From contig JAUVWB010000054.1 of the NCBI GenBank assembly GCA_030604345.1, positions 1 through 8,337 of the forward strand: 8,337 nucleotides of DNA, written 5' to 3'. Origin of the DNA: Desulfofustis sp. (GTDB lineage Bacteria > Desulfobacterota > Desulfobulbia > Desulfobulbales > Desulfocapsaceae). Positions 1-5,992 of this stretch are shown here, in pieces (position 1 is the stretch's first letter; every line of letters begins with the position of its first letter). Both the position numbers and the translations under genes were made by a program. A model generated the notes under the pieces. The model saw only the letters and a program-made list of their open reading frames with translations. It had not been told where the DNA came from and did no database searches.

Positions 1-696
1 CTGAGCAGCATAGCGAAGCGCCAGTTCACGGAGTTCTTCATGGCGTTTGGCCCGGTAGTTGCCGACATCGATACTCAATTGGATGCGGCCGGGGATCTTG
101 CGGGAAACGATTTTACGTAACAGGTATTGGAGGCTGTCCAGTGTTTTTCCTTCCTGACTGGTGAGTATCGGCTCGCAGGCATCTCCAACGGTGCAGAGAA
201 CGGTTCCATCCTGGTTTTCGACGGAGACCTCGGGCGGACAGGCCATCAGTTCAAGCAACCGTTCCAGTTCGCTTTTGACGATCGCCAGCGTTTCACTGGA
301 TAATTCGACCGGTTCGCGAAGCAGATCCTCGTCGTCGTCACCGTTGGTGTCATCAGTTTCCCGCTCTTCTGTATCGCTTTCTTCGTTGCCCTCAAGACTA
401 GTCTCAGCTCGCCTCACCAGTGCCGGGCGGGCAGGGGCCTGTCTGACGGGGTCGGTAACGGCCGTCGGAACGATTCGTGTTTCCGGTTCTTCGGGGGTAT
501 GAGAAGATGGTTGGTCGATGGGTTGCAGGGCAACTCTGATGTGGGCTTTTTTGCGAATAAGACCGAAAATTCCTTTGGAACCTGTTTCGATGACCTCGAT
601 GACGAGGTTTTCCTGAGCGACGCCGAGGGACTCGCACGCCTCGCGGATGGCGGAAGGCACGTCCTGGCCGTAAAAATCTTTTTTATCCGGTGACAT
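1..696 (-). CDS. jag: Jag/KhpB-type RNA-binding protein, C-terminal end cut by window
   Basis: Open frame from an ATG at 694-696 that runs off the left edge; 232 residues are visible. An AGGA-type ribosome site lies just upstream. Residues about 12-57 form the Jag N-terminal domain, with the typical SKGIFGLIRKK stretch at 40-50. Residues 65-130 are a low-complexity linker that becomes strongly acidic (about 102-128). Residues 135-212 are the type II KH domain, recognised by GKTLDSLQYL at 183-192. The R3H domain expected next begins around 213 and is truncated. The family binds RNA in the cytoplasm and has been linked to cell elongation and division in Gram-positive bacteria. The gene lies 57 bp after yidC, its usual neighbour. 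Oddity: the KH GxxG loop reads SQEG (180-183), with Ser in place of the first Gly and an acidic residue inside, which may weaken RNA binding. Family assignment is firm; role in this organism is inferred. Confidence 0.9.
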   Translation of the reverse strand, partial: MSPDKKDFYGQDVPSAIREACESLGVAQENLVIEVIETGSKGIFGLIRKKAHIRVALQPIDQPSSHTPEEPETRIVPTAVTDPVRQAPARPALVRRAETSLEGNEESDTEERETDDTNGDDDEDLLREPVELSSETLAIVKSELERLLELMACPPEVSVENQDGTVLCTVGDACEPILTSQEGKTLDSLQYLLRKIVSRKIPGRIQLSIDVGNYRAKRHEELRELALRYAAQ

Positions 697-753
697 TGAT
701 CATTCCTGAAAAGAAGTAACGAAGATCATGGCGTGGTGCTGAAGATACCGGAG

Positions 754-2439
754 TCATGAGGTACTGGCAGCGGCCGGCTTTCGTTGACGATTGATCAGGT
801 ATTGCTGCAAAATAGACAGCAGGTTATTGACGAACCAGTAGAGCACCAAGCCGGATGCGAAGTTGACAAACATCACGGTGAAAATGACCGGCAGGAAAAG
901 CATGATCTTCGCCTGGGTGGGGTCGGCGGTGGTCGGGGTCATTTTCTGCTGCAAAAACATCGATGCCCCCATGAGCAGGGTCAATACCGGTAGGCCACCG
1001 AGATAAGGCAGATCGAAACCGAGATAGAGACGATCCGGAGCGGAAAGATCGTTGATCCACAGCATGAAGGGCGCATGCCTCAACTCGATCGATTGCAGAA
1101 GCACTTTATACAGCGCGAAGAATACGGGGATCTGCAGGATCATGGGAAGACAACCGCCCAGCGGATTGACCTTGTACGTCTTGTACAGGTTCATCATTTC
1201 TTGGTTCATCCTGGTCGGATCATTTTTGTATTTTTCCTTGATCTTGACCATCTTGGGCTGCAGTTTCTGCATGTTCTTCATGGACTTCAGGCCTTTCTGG
1301 GTAATTGGCCAGAACAGGGCCTTGAGGATGACCGTTACCAGGATAATGGCCACCCCGTAATTGCTGAACAATCCATAAAACCAGTTGAGTAGATAGAGCA
1401 TCGGTTTGGCGATCACGTCAAACCAGCCGAAGTTGACTATTTTTGCTAAATTGGCTCCGCTTTCCTTGAGCAACGACAGCTTTTTCGGCCCGTAAAACAG
1501 TTGGTATCGGTATTCCTTTTCGGTGTTGGGAGCAAGGGTGTCCAGACTGCTTTGCAGGTCGATGCTGACCAATTCGCCGGCAGCGTTCAGGCCGATGGCC
1601 GAGACCGGTTTGGAGGCCGGAATGATGCCGTTCATGAAGTAGGTGTCTTCGTAAGCGACCCAGTCAATATCGCCGGACACCGTCTGCGGGCCATCCTCGA
1701 ATTCTTTCAGCTTGACTTCATGAAGGCCGGTGCTGTTGAAATAGGCGGGTCCGCGAAACAGCCAATCACTGACCTTGGTGAGTTTGATGAAGGGAAGGCT
1801 CTGTTGATGCAGGGTCCCCATACCCTGTAGGACCTGCCCGCTCCGGTTGATAATGGTAACGGAATGATCGATGAGATAGTTGTCTTTGACAAATACAAAG
1901 CGCTTGATGATTTCCAAGCCGGTCGGGGTGACCGCTCGCAAGGCGATGGTCGCCTTGCCGGTAGCCGTTTCGAATTCAACCTTCTCCGTTTGGAGCGTGT
2001 AGAGGGTATCGCGGGCAAGGGCACTGCCCCAGGAAAAAGCGAGTGGTACTCCTTGGCCGCTTACGGACTTCAGCAGATCGACGCCGACCGAGCTTTCATC
2101 CAGTTCTTCCCGAAAGTGTTTCAGAACGAAGCTGGTAAAAGTGCCTCCCTGTTCGCTGATGGTCGCCGTAAACAGATCGGTGTCCACCGTGATTTCCTTG
2201 GCCTGGCGAATCGGCTCGGCTGGTCTTTCGATGGCGGCGCCGGGGGGCAGTTGGGGAGTCGAATCAGCAACGGCTGCCGGTTGTTCGGAGGAGAGCGATG
2301 GTGCGACCGGGGCGACAGCGTGGTCGGTAGGTGCCGGTGTGGTGGCCGGTGGCGGTGCCGGCGGAACAAAGAGATATTGGTAGCCAAGAAGGATAATGAA
2401 GGAAAGGGTGATGGCCAGAAAGGCTCTGCGCATGTCCAT
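754..2439 (-). CDS. yidC: Membrane protein insertase YidC
   Basis: 561 residues, normal for a Gram-negative YidC. It inserts and folds inner-membrane proteins, alone or with SecYEG. Residues 6-25 are an uncleaved N-terminal membrane anchor, followed by a Pro/Ala-rich spacer (26-75). Residues about 82-325 form the periplasmic P1 beta-sandwich domain. The conserved insertase core begins near 340, with membrane segments at about 345-378, 427-448, 471-497 and 509-545. Hallmarks are KVNPLGGCLPM (423-433), LRHAPFMLWINDLS (453-466) and SGLVLYWFVNNLLS (529-542). The hydrophilic-groove Arg of E. coli (R366) is replaced here by Lys373, a conservative change that should keep the positive charge. There are two candidate ATGs (Met1 and Met3); Met1 sits better behind a weak GAGAACGA site. 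The gene follows yidD after 74 bp and precedes jag, the standard order. The protein ends in a short basic tail. Confidence 0.97.
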   Translation of the reverse strand: MDMRRAFLAITLSFIILLGYQYLFVPPAPPPATTPAPTDHAVAPVAPSLSSEQPAAVADSTPQLPPGAAIERPAEPIRQAKEITVDTDLFTATISEQGGTFTSFVLKHFREELDESSVGVDLLKSVSGQGVPLAFSWGSALARDTLYTLQTEKVEFETATGKATIALRAVTPTGLEIIKRFVFVKDNYLIDHSVTIINRSGQVLQGMGTLHQQSLPFIKLTKVSDWLFRGPAYFNSTGLHEVKLKEFEDGPQTVSGDIDWVAYEDTYFMNGIIPASKPVSAIGLNAAGELVSIDLQSSLDTLAPNTEKEYRYQLFYGPKKLSLLKESGANLAKIVNFGWFDVIAKPMLYLLNWFYGLFSNYGVAIILVTVILKALFWPITQKGLKSMKNMQKLQPKMVKIKEKYKNDPTRMNQEMMNLYKTYKVNPLGGCLPMILQIPVFFALYKVLLQSIELRHAPFMLWINDLSAPDRLYLGFDLPYLGGLPVLTLLMGASMFLQQKMTPTTADPTQAKIMLFLPVIFTVMFVNFASGLVLYWFVNNLLSILQQYLINRQRKPAAASTS

Positions 2440-2513
2440 GTTCGTTCTCGTTTCGGATCGTTGTCGGGAGACCTTGGGTTAAAAGGCGGTCAGCACGTCG
2501 TATGCTCGATCCG

Positions 2514-2750
2514 CTAAATCACCGGATCGTAGCCACCACGGGCAAAGGGATGGCAACGCAGTAGCCGCCACGTCCCTTTTGCCAACCCGCGCAGGGCGCC
2601 ATAGTGTCTGATTGCCTCAATCGTATAGACCGAGCAGGAGGGGTAGAAACGACAGGCAGGAGGAAAGAGCGGGGAGATGAAATATCGGTAGCTGCTGATG
2701 ACACCGATGAACAACCGGGCAACAATCCCGTTTTTTCGGACAGGACGCAT
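2514..2750 (-). CDS. yidD: Membrane protein insertion efficiency factor YidD
   Basis: 78 residues, the usual length for YidD (UPF0161, 'haemolytic' domain family). It carries the family signature: a hydrophobic, membrane-associating segment (about 11-31) followed by [19 protein letters not shown] (33-51), with the two conserved Cys at 33 and 39, and a conserved end [13 protein letters not shown] (65-77). YidD is thought to lie at the inner face of the membrane and to help YidC-dependent insertion; its exact chemistry is not known. The ATG at 2748-2750 is only 3 bp after the rnpA stop codon (TAG, 2754-2756), so translation is probably coupled to rnpA. A GGAG-like site within the rnpA end is somewhat far from the start, which fits coupling. 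The gene ends in TAG. Confidence 0.96.
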   Translation of the reverse strand: MRPVRKNGIVARLFIGVISSYRYFISPLFPPACRFYPSCSVYTIEAIRHYGALRGLAKGTWRLLRCHPFARGGYDPVI

Positions 2751-2753
2751 CTT

Positions 2754-3098
2754 CTAGACCGACTCCAAACGAACCAGGCCTTTTACCGCCTGATCGATAT
2801 GCTGTGGCGATTCAAGCGAAAAATCGGGCCGCACCGTGACGACAATGTCCGCTTTGGGGGGATAGATCCCCCTGTTCAAGCGAAACGACTCCCTGAAAAT
2901 TCGCTTAATCCGGTTCCTGACAACCGCTCCTTTCACTTTTCTGCTGACGCTGACGCCGATTCGGTTGTACCCACACCGGTTGGTCAGATACACCAGTCCG
3001 AATCCGCGGCCGTACAATCGTTTGCCCTGCCTGTAGACGGTGTCAAATTCCCAGTTCTTCCGCAACAGGCATTTTTTCGGAAGACCAAAACCTTGCAA
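2754..3098 (-). CDS. rnpA: Ribonuclease P protein component
   Basis: 114 residues, the normal size. This basic protein binds RNase P RNA and helps process the 5' leader of pre-tRNAs. It shows the family pattern: an aromatic-rich N-terminal stretch LRKNWEFDTVYRQGKR (12-27) that contacts the pre-tRNA leader, RIGVSVSRKVKGAVVRNR (46-63), and the RNR motif running through RNRIKRIFRESFR (61-73). The start is a TTG at 3096-3098. No ATG or GTG lies between it and the upstream in-frame stop, and it places LPKK near the N-terminus as in homologues. There is no good Shine-Dalgarno sequence. The start lies 4 bp after the rpmH stop, so translation is probably coupled to rpmH. It ends in TAG, 3 bp before yidD. 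Confidence 0.95.
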   Translation of the reverse strand: MQGFGLPKKCLLRKNWEFDTVYRQGKRLYGRGFGLVYLTNRCGYNRIGVSVSRKVKGAVVRNRIKRIFRESFRLNRGIYPPKADIVVTVRPDFSLESPQHIDQAVKGLVRLESV

Positions 3099-3102
3099 GA
3101 TT

Positions 3103-3240
3103 TCAGGCGGACAGACGTTTTCGGCCTTTGGCCCGACGAGCGTTGATGATTGCTCGGCCGGCTTTGGTGCTCATGCGCTCACGGAAACCGTGTGTACGTT
3201 TCCTCTTGATGTTGCTTGGCTGAAATGTTCGCTTGCTCAT
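3103..3240 (-). CDS. rpmH: 50S ribosomal protein L34
   Basis: A 45-residue, very basic protein. It begins [20 protein letters not shown], continues with the conserved [19 protein letters not shown] and ends KRLSA. This is the textbook L34 sequence, a small structural protein of the large ribosomal subunit. The ATG is at 3238-3240. An AGAGG ribosome site at 3249-3253 is well spaced, and the stop is TGA at 3103-3105. It is the first gene of the rpmH-rnpA-yidD-yidC-jag block. A sigma-70-type promoter lies about 150 bp upstream, leaving a leader of roughly 140 nt. Confidence 0.97.
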   Translation of the reverse strand: MSKRTFQPSNIKRKRTHGFRERMSTKAGRAIINARRAKGRKRLSA

Positions 3241-3330
3241 TATAATAACCTCTTGTTACTGGCTTGTGGTTCGTCACCGAGTAGGGTCACCGCTTCTTTG
3301 GTGTCGTTGATCGGCAGCAAGATGCCCTGA

Positions 3331-3354
3331 TCTTCGGGTGGCTCACCGGGAAGA
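3331..3354 (-). other. Weak hairpin in the rpmH leader
   Basis: The stretch TCTTC-g-GGTG-gct-CACC-gg-GAAGA can fold into a stem of five plus four base pairs with a small internal loop. It sits in the transcribed leader between the promoter at 3390-3419 and rpmH. No run of T follows on the minus strand, so it is not a typical terminator. It could affect leader stability or be chance. The rest of the leader (3241-3389) shows nothing else recognisable. Confidence 0.3.
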
Positions 3355-3389
3355 CCGGAGGAAATCAGGCGCAAAATTACAAAACAATA

Positions 3390-3419
3390 ATATTAAACAC
3401 AGATAAGCAACGGTGTCAA
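3390..3419 (-). promoter_or_regulatory. Sigma-70-type promoter for rpmH operon
   Basis: On the minus strand, a perfect -35 TTGACA (3414-3419) is followed after 18 bp by TAATAT (3390-3395), four of six matches to the TATAAT consensus. The DNA just downstream is AT-rich (3373-3389). It lies in the gene-free stretch ahead of rpmH and points at it. The start of transcription is expected near 3382-3385. No other comparably good site was seen between here and rpmH. Confidence 0.75.
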
Positions 3420-3594
3420 ATAATTTCCCTGATGACTCCCGGCTGGGCGCCTATCAACAACGCCCAAGGCGATGGGTTATGAGGGACGAGCGGGACGATT
3501 CGGTTCGGCGGGGCGAGGGGAGACCGCTTGTTTCTGTAAGCCCGGTCTGCCGTCGGAGATTTTGACGGTCCATCCGTGCATGATCTTCGAGTGT

Positions 3595-3625
3595 GCCGGG
3601 TTGCAGCGGGGATCTGCAACCCGGC
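3595..3625. repeat. Perfect 12-bp inverted repeat (strong hairpin)
   Basis: GCCGGGTTGCAG (3595-3606) and its exact complement CTGCAACCCGGC (3614-3625) are separated by a 7-base loop. This is the strongest local hairpin seen in the window. Neither strand has a T run after the stem, so it does not look like a factor-independent terminator. It may be a stem of a structured RNA or a repeat element. Confidence 0.75.
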
Positions 3626-3702
3626 GGTGCTGTCACGGCCAGGGTACGCTTGTCGCCGCCCAACGCTGTCGTGATTCAGCGCTTTGTTTTACGGAGACTG
3701 GT

Positions 3703-3802
3703 GGTTCATCCGGATTGAGCGTGCTTTTTTGATTAGCGGCGTTTGGAAGCGACGCCCTTCGCTTCCCCGGTTGCGGAGACGTTCGCTTGAGTCGGATGAA
3801 CC
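3703..3802. repeat. Nested inverted repeats (10-bp outer, 8-bp inner)
   Basis: GGTTCATCCG (3703-3712) has its exact complement CGGATGAACC at 3793-3802, and weaker pairing continues inward to AGCG/CGCT. Within the enclosed 80 bp lies a perfect hairpin, GGAAGCGA (3745-3752) with TCGCTTCC (3759-3766) and a 6-base loop. A near copy of the outer arm, GGTCCATCCG, occurs at 3567-3576. The nesting suggests a folded RNA or the ends of a small repeat element. Function unknown. Confidence 0.6.
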
Positions 3803-3836
3803 AGATTGATGAAATCCAGCGGCGCGGCCCTGTTTT

Positions 3837-4280
3837 CTAGTGATCGCTTCGTTGTTGATACTCCTTGAGCGCCTGGTGCAGGGCCTGGATAGCCAGGGTG
3901 GCACAATGACGGTCTTCTCGAGGAAAGCAACCAATAGCCGCCAGTACATCGTTTGCTTCCAGGGCCAACAACTCCTCAGGGGTTCGACCAATGGCTAATT
4001 CAGCGGTAAAGGAGCCGCAGAGTTGGCTCGATGCACAGCCGTCGGTGCGATAGGACGCTTGTTCCACTCGATTGTCACGGAATTTCAGAGACAGCCCGAT
4101 GGAGTCGCCGCAACTGCCGGAGACCATGGACGAGCAATCGGCGCCATCGATCGGTTTGTTGAACCGAGGATTCCGCCATCGTTCGAAACCTTTTTCTCCA
4201 TAGGCATTGAAGGCGTCGGTATAGGACTGTTGCTGCAATTGCTGAACCAAGGCTTCAAAAGCGTCGTCGGTGAGTGGCAT
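3837..4280 (-). CDS. IscU/NifU-type iron-sulfur cluster scaffold protein
   Basis: 147 residues from the ATG at 4278-4280. This start was chosen because a GAGG/GGA ribosome site precedes it and it leaves 25 bp to the gene before. A longer start at 4325 would overlap that gene and lacks a ribosome site. The protein is a single NifU N-terminal (IscU-like) domain. The three cluster-ligand Cys are in place: GSCGD (Cys57, with the following Gly-Asp), DGCASS (Cys82) and RHCATLAIQAL (Cys126). Three further Cys are at 49, 88 and 118. IscU-type proteins build a [2Fe-2S] or [4Fe-4S] cluster with sulfur from a cysteine desulfurase and hand it on. No desulfurase, NifB or nitrogenase gene is in the window. 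As the last gene of a cluster with Fe-S ATPases, it likely loads clusters into those partners (inference). It ends in TAG. Confidence 0.85.
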   Translation of the reverse strand: MPLTDDAFEALVQQLQQQSYTDAFNAYGEKGFERWRNPRFNKPIDGADCSSMVSGSCGDSIGLSLKFRDNRVEQASYRTDGCASSQLCGSFTAELAIGRTPEELLALEANDVLAAIGCFPREDRHCATLAIQALHQALKEYQQRSDH

Positions 4281-4305
4281 AAATGATCCGTACCTCGTTT
4301 TTTGT

Positions 4306-4665
4306 TTACCAATGTGCTTCGGCATTGGCGCTGGTGGTGTACTGCACCTCGCCGTTCTTGAAGCGTTCTACGGCCTGGGCAATAGTGCCGGTGGCATCGC
4401 TGACCACCTTTATCCCGGCAGCTTGCAGCGTGGTGAACGCCTTCGGTCCGCAATAGCCGGTGACCAACACCTGGGCGCCCTTATCGTGAATCATCGTTGC
4501 CGCTTGGATACCGGCTCCGCTGAAGGCATTGACGTTACCGCTGTTGTCCAGGGCTTCGCAGGCCAAGGTGTCGGTATCGACGATCAGAATGTAGGCGGCT
4601 CGCCCGAAACGGGGATCTATCTGGCTGGATAGATCGAGTCCCTGCGAGGTTATGGCTATCTTCAT
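4306..4665 (-). CDS. DiNase/NifX-like (NifB/NifX/NafY-type) metal-cluster protein
   Basis: 119 residues forming one complete domain of the family of dinitrogenase iron-molybdenum cofactor accessory proteins (RNase H-like fold). Visible family marks are an N-terminal beta strand MKIAITSQG, DPRFGRA (17-23), NAFSGAGIQAA (46-56), GYCGPKAF (70-77) and the C-terminal His-Trp (118-119). In nitrogen fixers such domains hold FeMo-co precursors. In Desulfovibrio a relative, the orange protein, holds a Mo-Cu sulfide cluster. Many stand-alone copies in anaerobes are uncharacterised. The ATG at 4663-4665 has a good GGAGG site, and the gene begins 21 bp after its upstream paralogue. Cys36 and Cys72 are the only Cys. 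Which metal it binds, if any, cannot be read from the sequence. Confidence 0.88.
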   Translation of the reverse strand: MKIAITSQGLDLSSQIDPRFGRAAYILIVDTDTLACEALDNSGNVNAFSGAGIQAATMIHDKGAQVLVTGYCGPKAFTTLQAAGIKVVSDATGTIAQAVERFKNGEVQYTTSANAEAHW

Positions 4666-4686
4666 GAGTGGTCCTCCCGTTTGTTC

Positions 4687-5067
4687 CTACCCTCTGCCAC
4701 CGCCGCATACCTGGTCGTCGGCGATAAGAGGAAGTTTGCCGGCCAGTAGGTCCTCGACCACCGGCCGAATTTCAATACGTTCGGCATCGTGATAGACATC
4801 GATACCGACTTGCCGGAACCCCATCGGCGGACGCATGCCGATACCACCAACAATCAACGCGTTGACCTGGTGTCGGGCCAGAAGGTTGACCGGGACCATA
4901 CAGCCGCCCTGAACGTGCTCCTGATTCTCGATGGTGGTGACGGCAGTGATCTGGCCATCTTCGGCGTCGACACAGGTGAAGACATCGCAGTGTCCGAAGT
5001 GCCCGGCCCGCTGTCCGTCAAGTCCACCCGCGCCCATTGAGGGAATTGCGATACGTAATTTTGCCAT
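4687..5067 (-). CDS. MTH1175/orange-protein-like DiNase domain protein
   Basis: 126 residues from the ATG at 5065-5067, chosen because AGGAG lies directly upstream. A longer open frame to 5214 would run into the ATPase gene and has no family similarity. The domain shows the MTH1175-like pattern: IPSMGAGGLDGQRAGHFGHC (8-27), VDAEDGQI (33-40), GGCMVPVNLLA (54-64), ALIVGGIGMRPPMGF (70-84) and VEDLLAGKL (104-112). The end CGGGRG (121-126) resembles the Cys/Gly tails common in this subgroup. The orange protein of Desulfovibrio, a Mo-Cu-S cluster carrier, belongs to the same family and is likewise encoded near paired MinD-type ATPases. The gene starts 10 bp after the ATPase gene, so they are surely co-transcribed. 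Cys27, 32, 56 and 121 are possible ligands. It ends in TAG. Confidence 0.87.
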   Translation of the reverse strand: MAKLRIAIPSMGAGGLDGQRAGHFGHCDVFTCVDAEDGQITAVTTIENQEHVQGGCMVPVNLLARHQVNALIVGGIGMRPPMGFRQVGIDVYHDAERIEIRPVVEDLLAGKLPLIADDQVCGGGRG

Positions 5068-5077
5068 GTGCCTCTCC

Positions 5078-5992
5078 TTACGTGTTGAATAGTGGTAGAA
5101 CCGTTGCTTCCGGTTGTCGTTGTTGCAGTGCTTGCGACTGCATAATGTTGTTCCAGATATCTCGCAGCAGGTGTGAGAGCTGTGGTGCCGCCTCCGCATA
5201 TTCGCTGATGGCAAGACCGGCCACCATGGATTTGGTGAAGTCGGGATCGAACGGAATTCGACCGACGATTTGCAACCCGGCCTGGGAGGATGAATCTTCG
5301 ATGGTTTTTGACATCTCCGGGTTCAGGTCACATTTGTTGATGCAAAGCAGGACCGGTATCCGGAAATGGCGGGCCAGGTCGACCACGCGCTGCATATCGT
5401 GTTGGCCGGACACGGTCGGTTCGACGATAATCAAAAGTGCCGTTGCGCCGGTGATGGAAGCAATGACCGGACAGCCGATACCGGGTGGACCGTCGGTAAT
5501 GATCAGCGACCGGTTTTGTGTTTCGGCAATCTCCCGGGCCTGCCTGCGGATCAAACTGACCAGCTTTCCTGAATTTTCCTCGGCGATGCCGAGCCGGGCA
5601 TGAACCATCGGTCCGAACCGGGTAGCTGAGATATACCATTCACCACACTTCTGTGACGGGAAGTCGATTGCTTGTTCGGGGCAGAACGTGACGCAGACAC
5701 CACATCCTTCACAATCCAGGTGGTTGACGACAAAGTCGTCGGAGATGGCGGAGAAGCGACAATGCTGCAGGCAGACACCACAGCGGGTGCAGTCCTGAGT
5801 GCGGATGACTGCCTTGCTGCCGCCGATGAAATCGTGTTTTTGCGTGATCTCCGGACTGGTCAGCAGGTGCAGGTCGGCTGCATCGACGTCGGCATCGCAG
5901 AGAACCTGGTTCTGCGACAGCGCCGCAAAGGCGGCCGTCAGGCTGGTCTTGCCGGTACCGCCCTTGCCGCTGAGAATGACAAGTTCCTTCAT
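5078..5992 (-). CDS. MinD/ParA-type P-loop ATPase with inserted ferredoxin domain (copy 2)
   Basis: 304 residues. The deviant Walker A motif GKGGTGKTS lies at 9-17 and a Walker B-type stretch LIITDGPPGIGCP at 163-174. Between them are two [4Fe-4S] motifs, Cys68/71/74/78 and Cys94/97/100/104 (CxxCxxCxxxC each, the second followed by Pro). The layout is that of the anaerobe-specific MinD superfamily with inserted ferredoxin. In Desulfovibrio two such proteins belong to the orange-protein complex. ATPases of the related Mrp/ApbC (NBP35) branch carry Fe-S clusters to target proteins. The ATG at 5990-5992 overlaps the stop of the upstream ATPase gene (ATGA), with GGAG upstream, so the two are translated together and may work as a pair. 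Cys116 and Cys174 are extra. Substrate is unknown. Confidence 0.92.
   Translation of the reverse strand: MKELVILSGKGGTGKTSLTAAFAALSQNQVLCDADVDAADLHLLTSPEITQKHDFIGGSKAVIRTQDCTRCGVCLQHCRFSAISDDFVVNHLDCEGCGVCVTFCPEQAIDFPSQKCGEWYISATRFGPMVHARLGIAEENSGKLVSLIRRQAREIAETQNRSLIITDGPPGIGCPVIASITGATALLIIVEPTVSGQHDMQRVVDLARHFRIPVLLCINKCDLNPEMSKTIEDSSSQAGLQIVGRIPFDPDFTKSMVAGLAISEYAEAAPQLSHLLRDIWNNIMQSQALQQRQPEATVLPLFNT

Larger units (their letters stand above)
3421..3836 (-). other. Gene-free region rich in inverted repeats
   Basis: About 415 bp between the NifU-like gene and the rpmH promoter. No reading frame here resembles a known protein, and none has a convincing ribosome site. What stands out is pairing potential. 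There are stems at 3444-3449/3461-3466 (6 bp), 3549-3554/3564-3569 (5 bp plus a wobble), 3595-3606/3614-3625 (12 bp, perfect), 3664-3668/3677-3681 (5 bp) and 3745-3752/3759-3766 (8 bp, perfect). A 10-bp pair at 3703-3712/3793-3802 encloses the last of these. None is followed by a T run on the minus strand (or on the plus strand), so none is a standard terminator, although some may help end the upstream operon. Possible readings are a structured non-coding RNA, a small repeat element, or decayed sequence. Orientation is assumed from the neighbours. Confidence 0.5.

Noticed and set aside
1864..2517. Plus-strand open frame of 217 codons, and similar long plus-strand frames across yidC and the ATPase genes (for example 6026-6679 and 6262-6879)
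   Set aside because: They lie fully opposite well-recognised genes, show no family motifs and no ribosome sites, and reflect codon bias of the real strand.
3595..3625. Factor-independent terminator of the NifU-containing operon
   Set aside because: The stem is strong but no T run follows on either strand.
3454..3663. Short minus-strand frames in the gene-free region (3416-3619, 3454-3663, 3733-3930) as genes
   Set aside because: Basic, low-complexity translations without recognisable domains or ribosome sites; the inverted repeats explain this stretch better.
3241..3836. Replication origin next to rpmH
   Set aside because: rpmH is often near dnaA and oriC, but no dnaA gene and no cluster of TTATCCACA-like boxes could be found; only a short AT-rich patch that fits the rpmH promoter.
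4281..4325. Longer start for the NifU-like protein at 4325
   Set aside because: It overlaps the preceding gene by 20 bp, lacks a ribosome site, and the added 15 residues are not part of the family pattern.
5068..5214. N-terminal extension of the MTH1175-like protein up to 5214
   Set aside because: It would overlap the ATPase gene, its sequence is low in family similarity, and a strong AGGAG site precedes the ATG at 5067.
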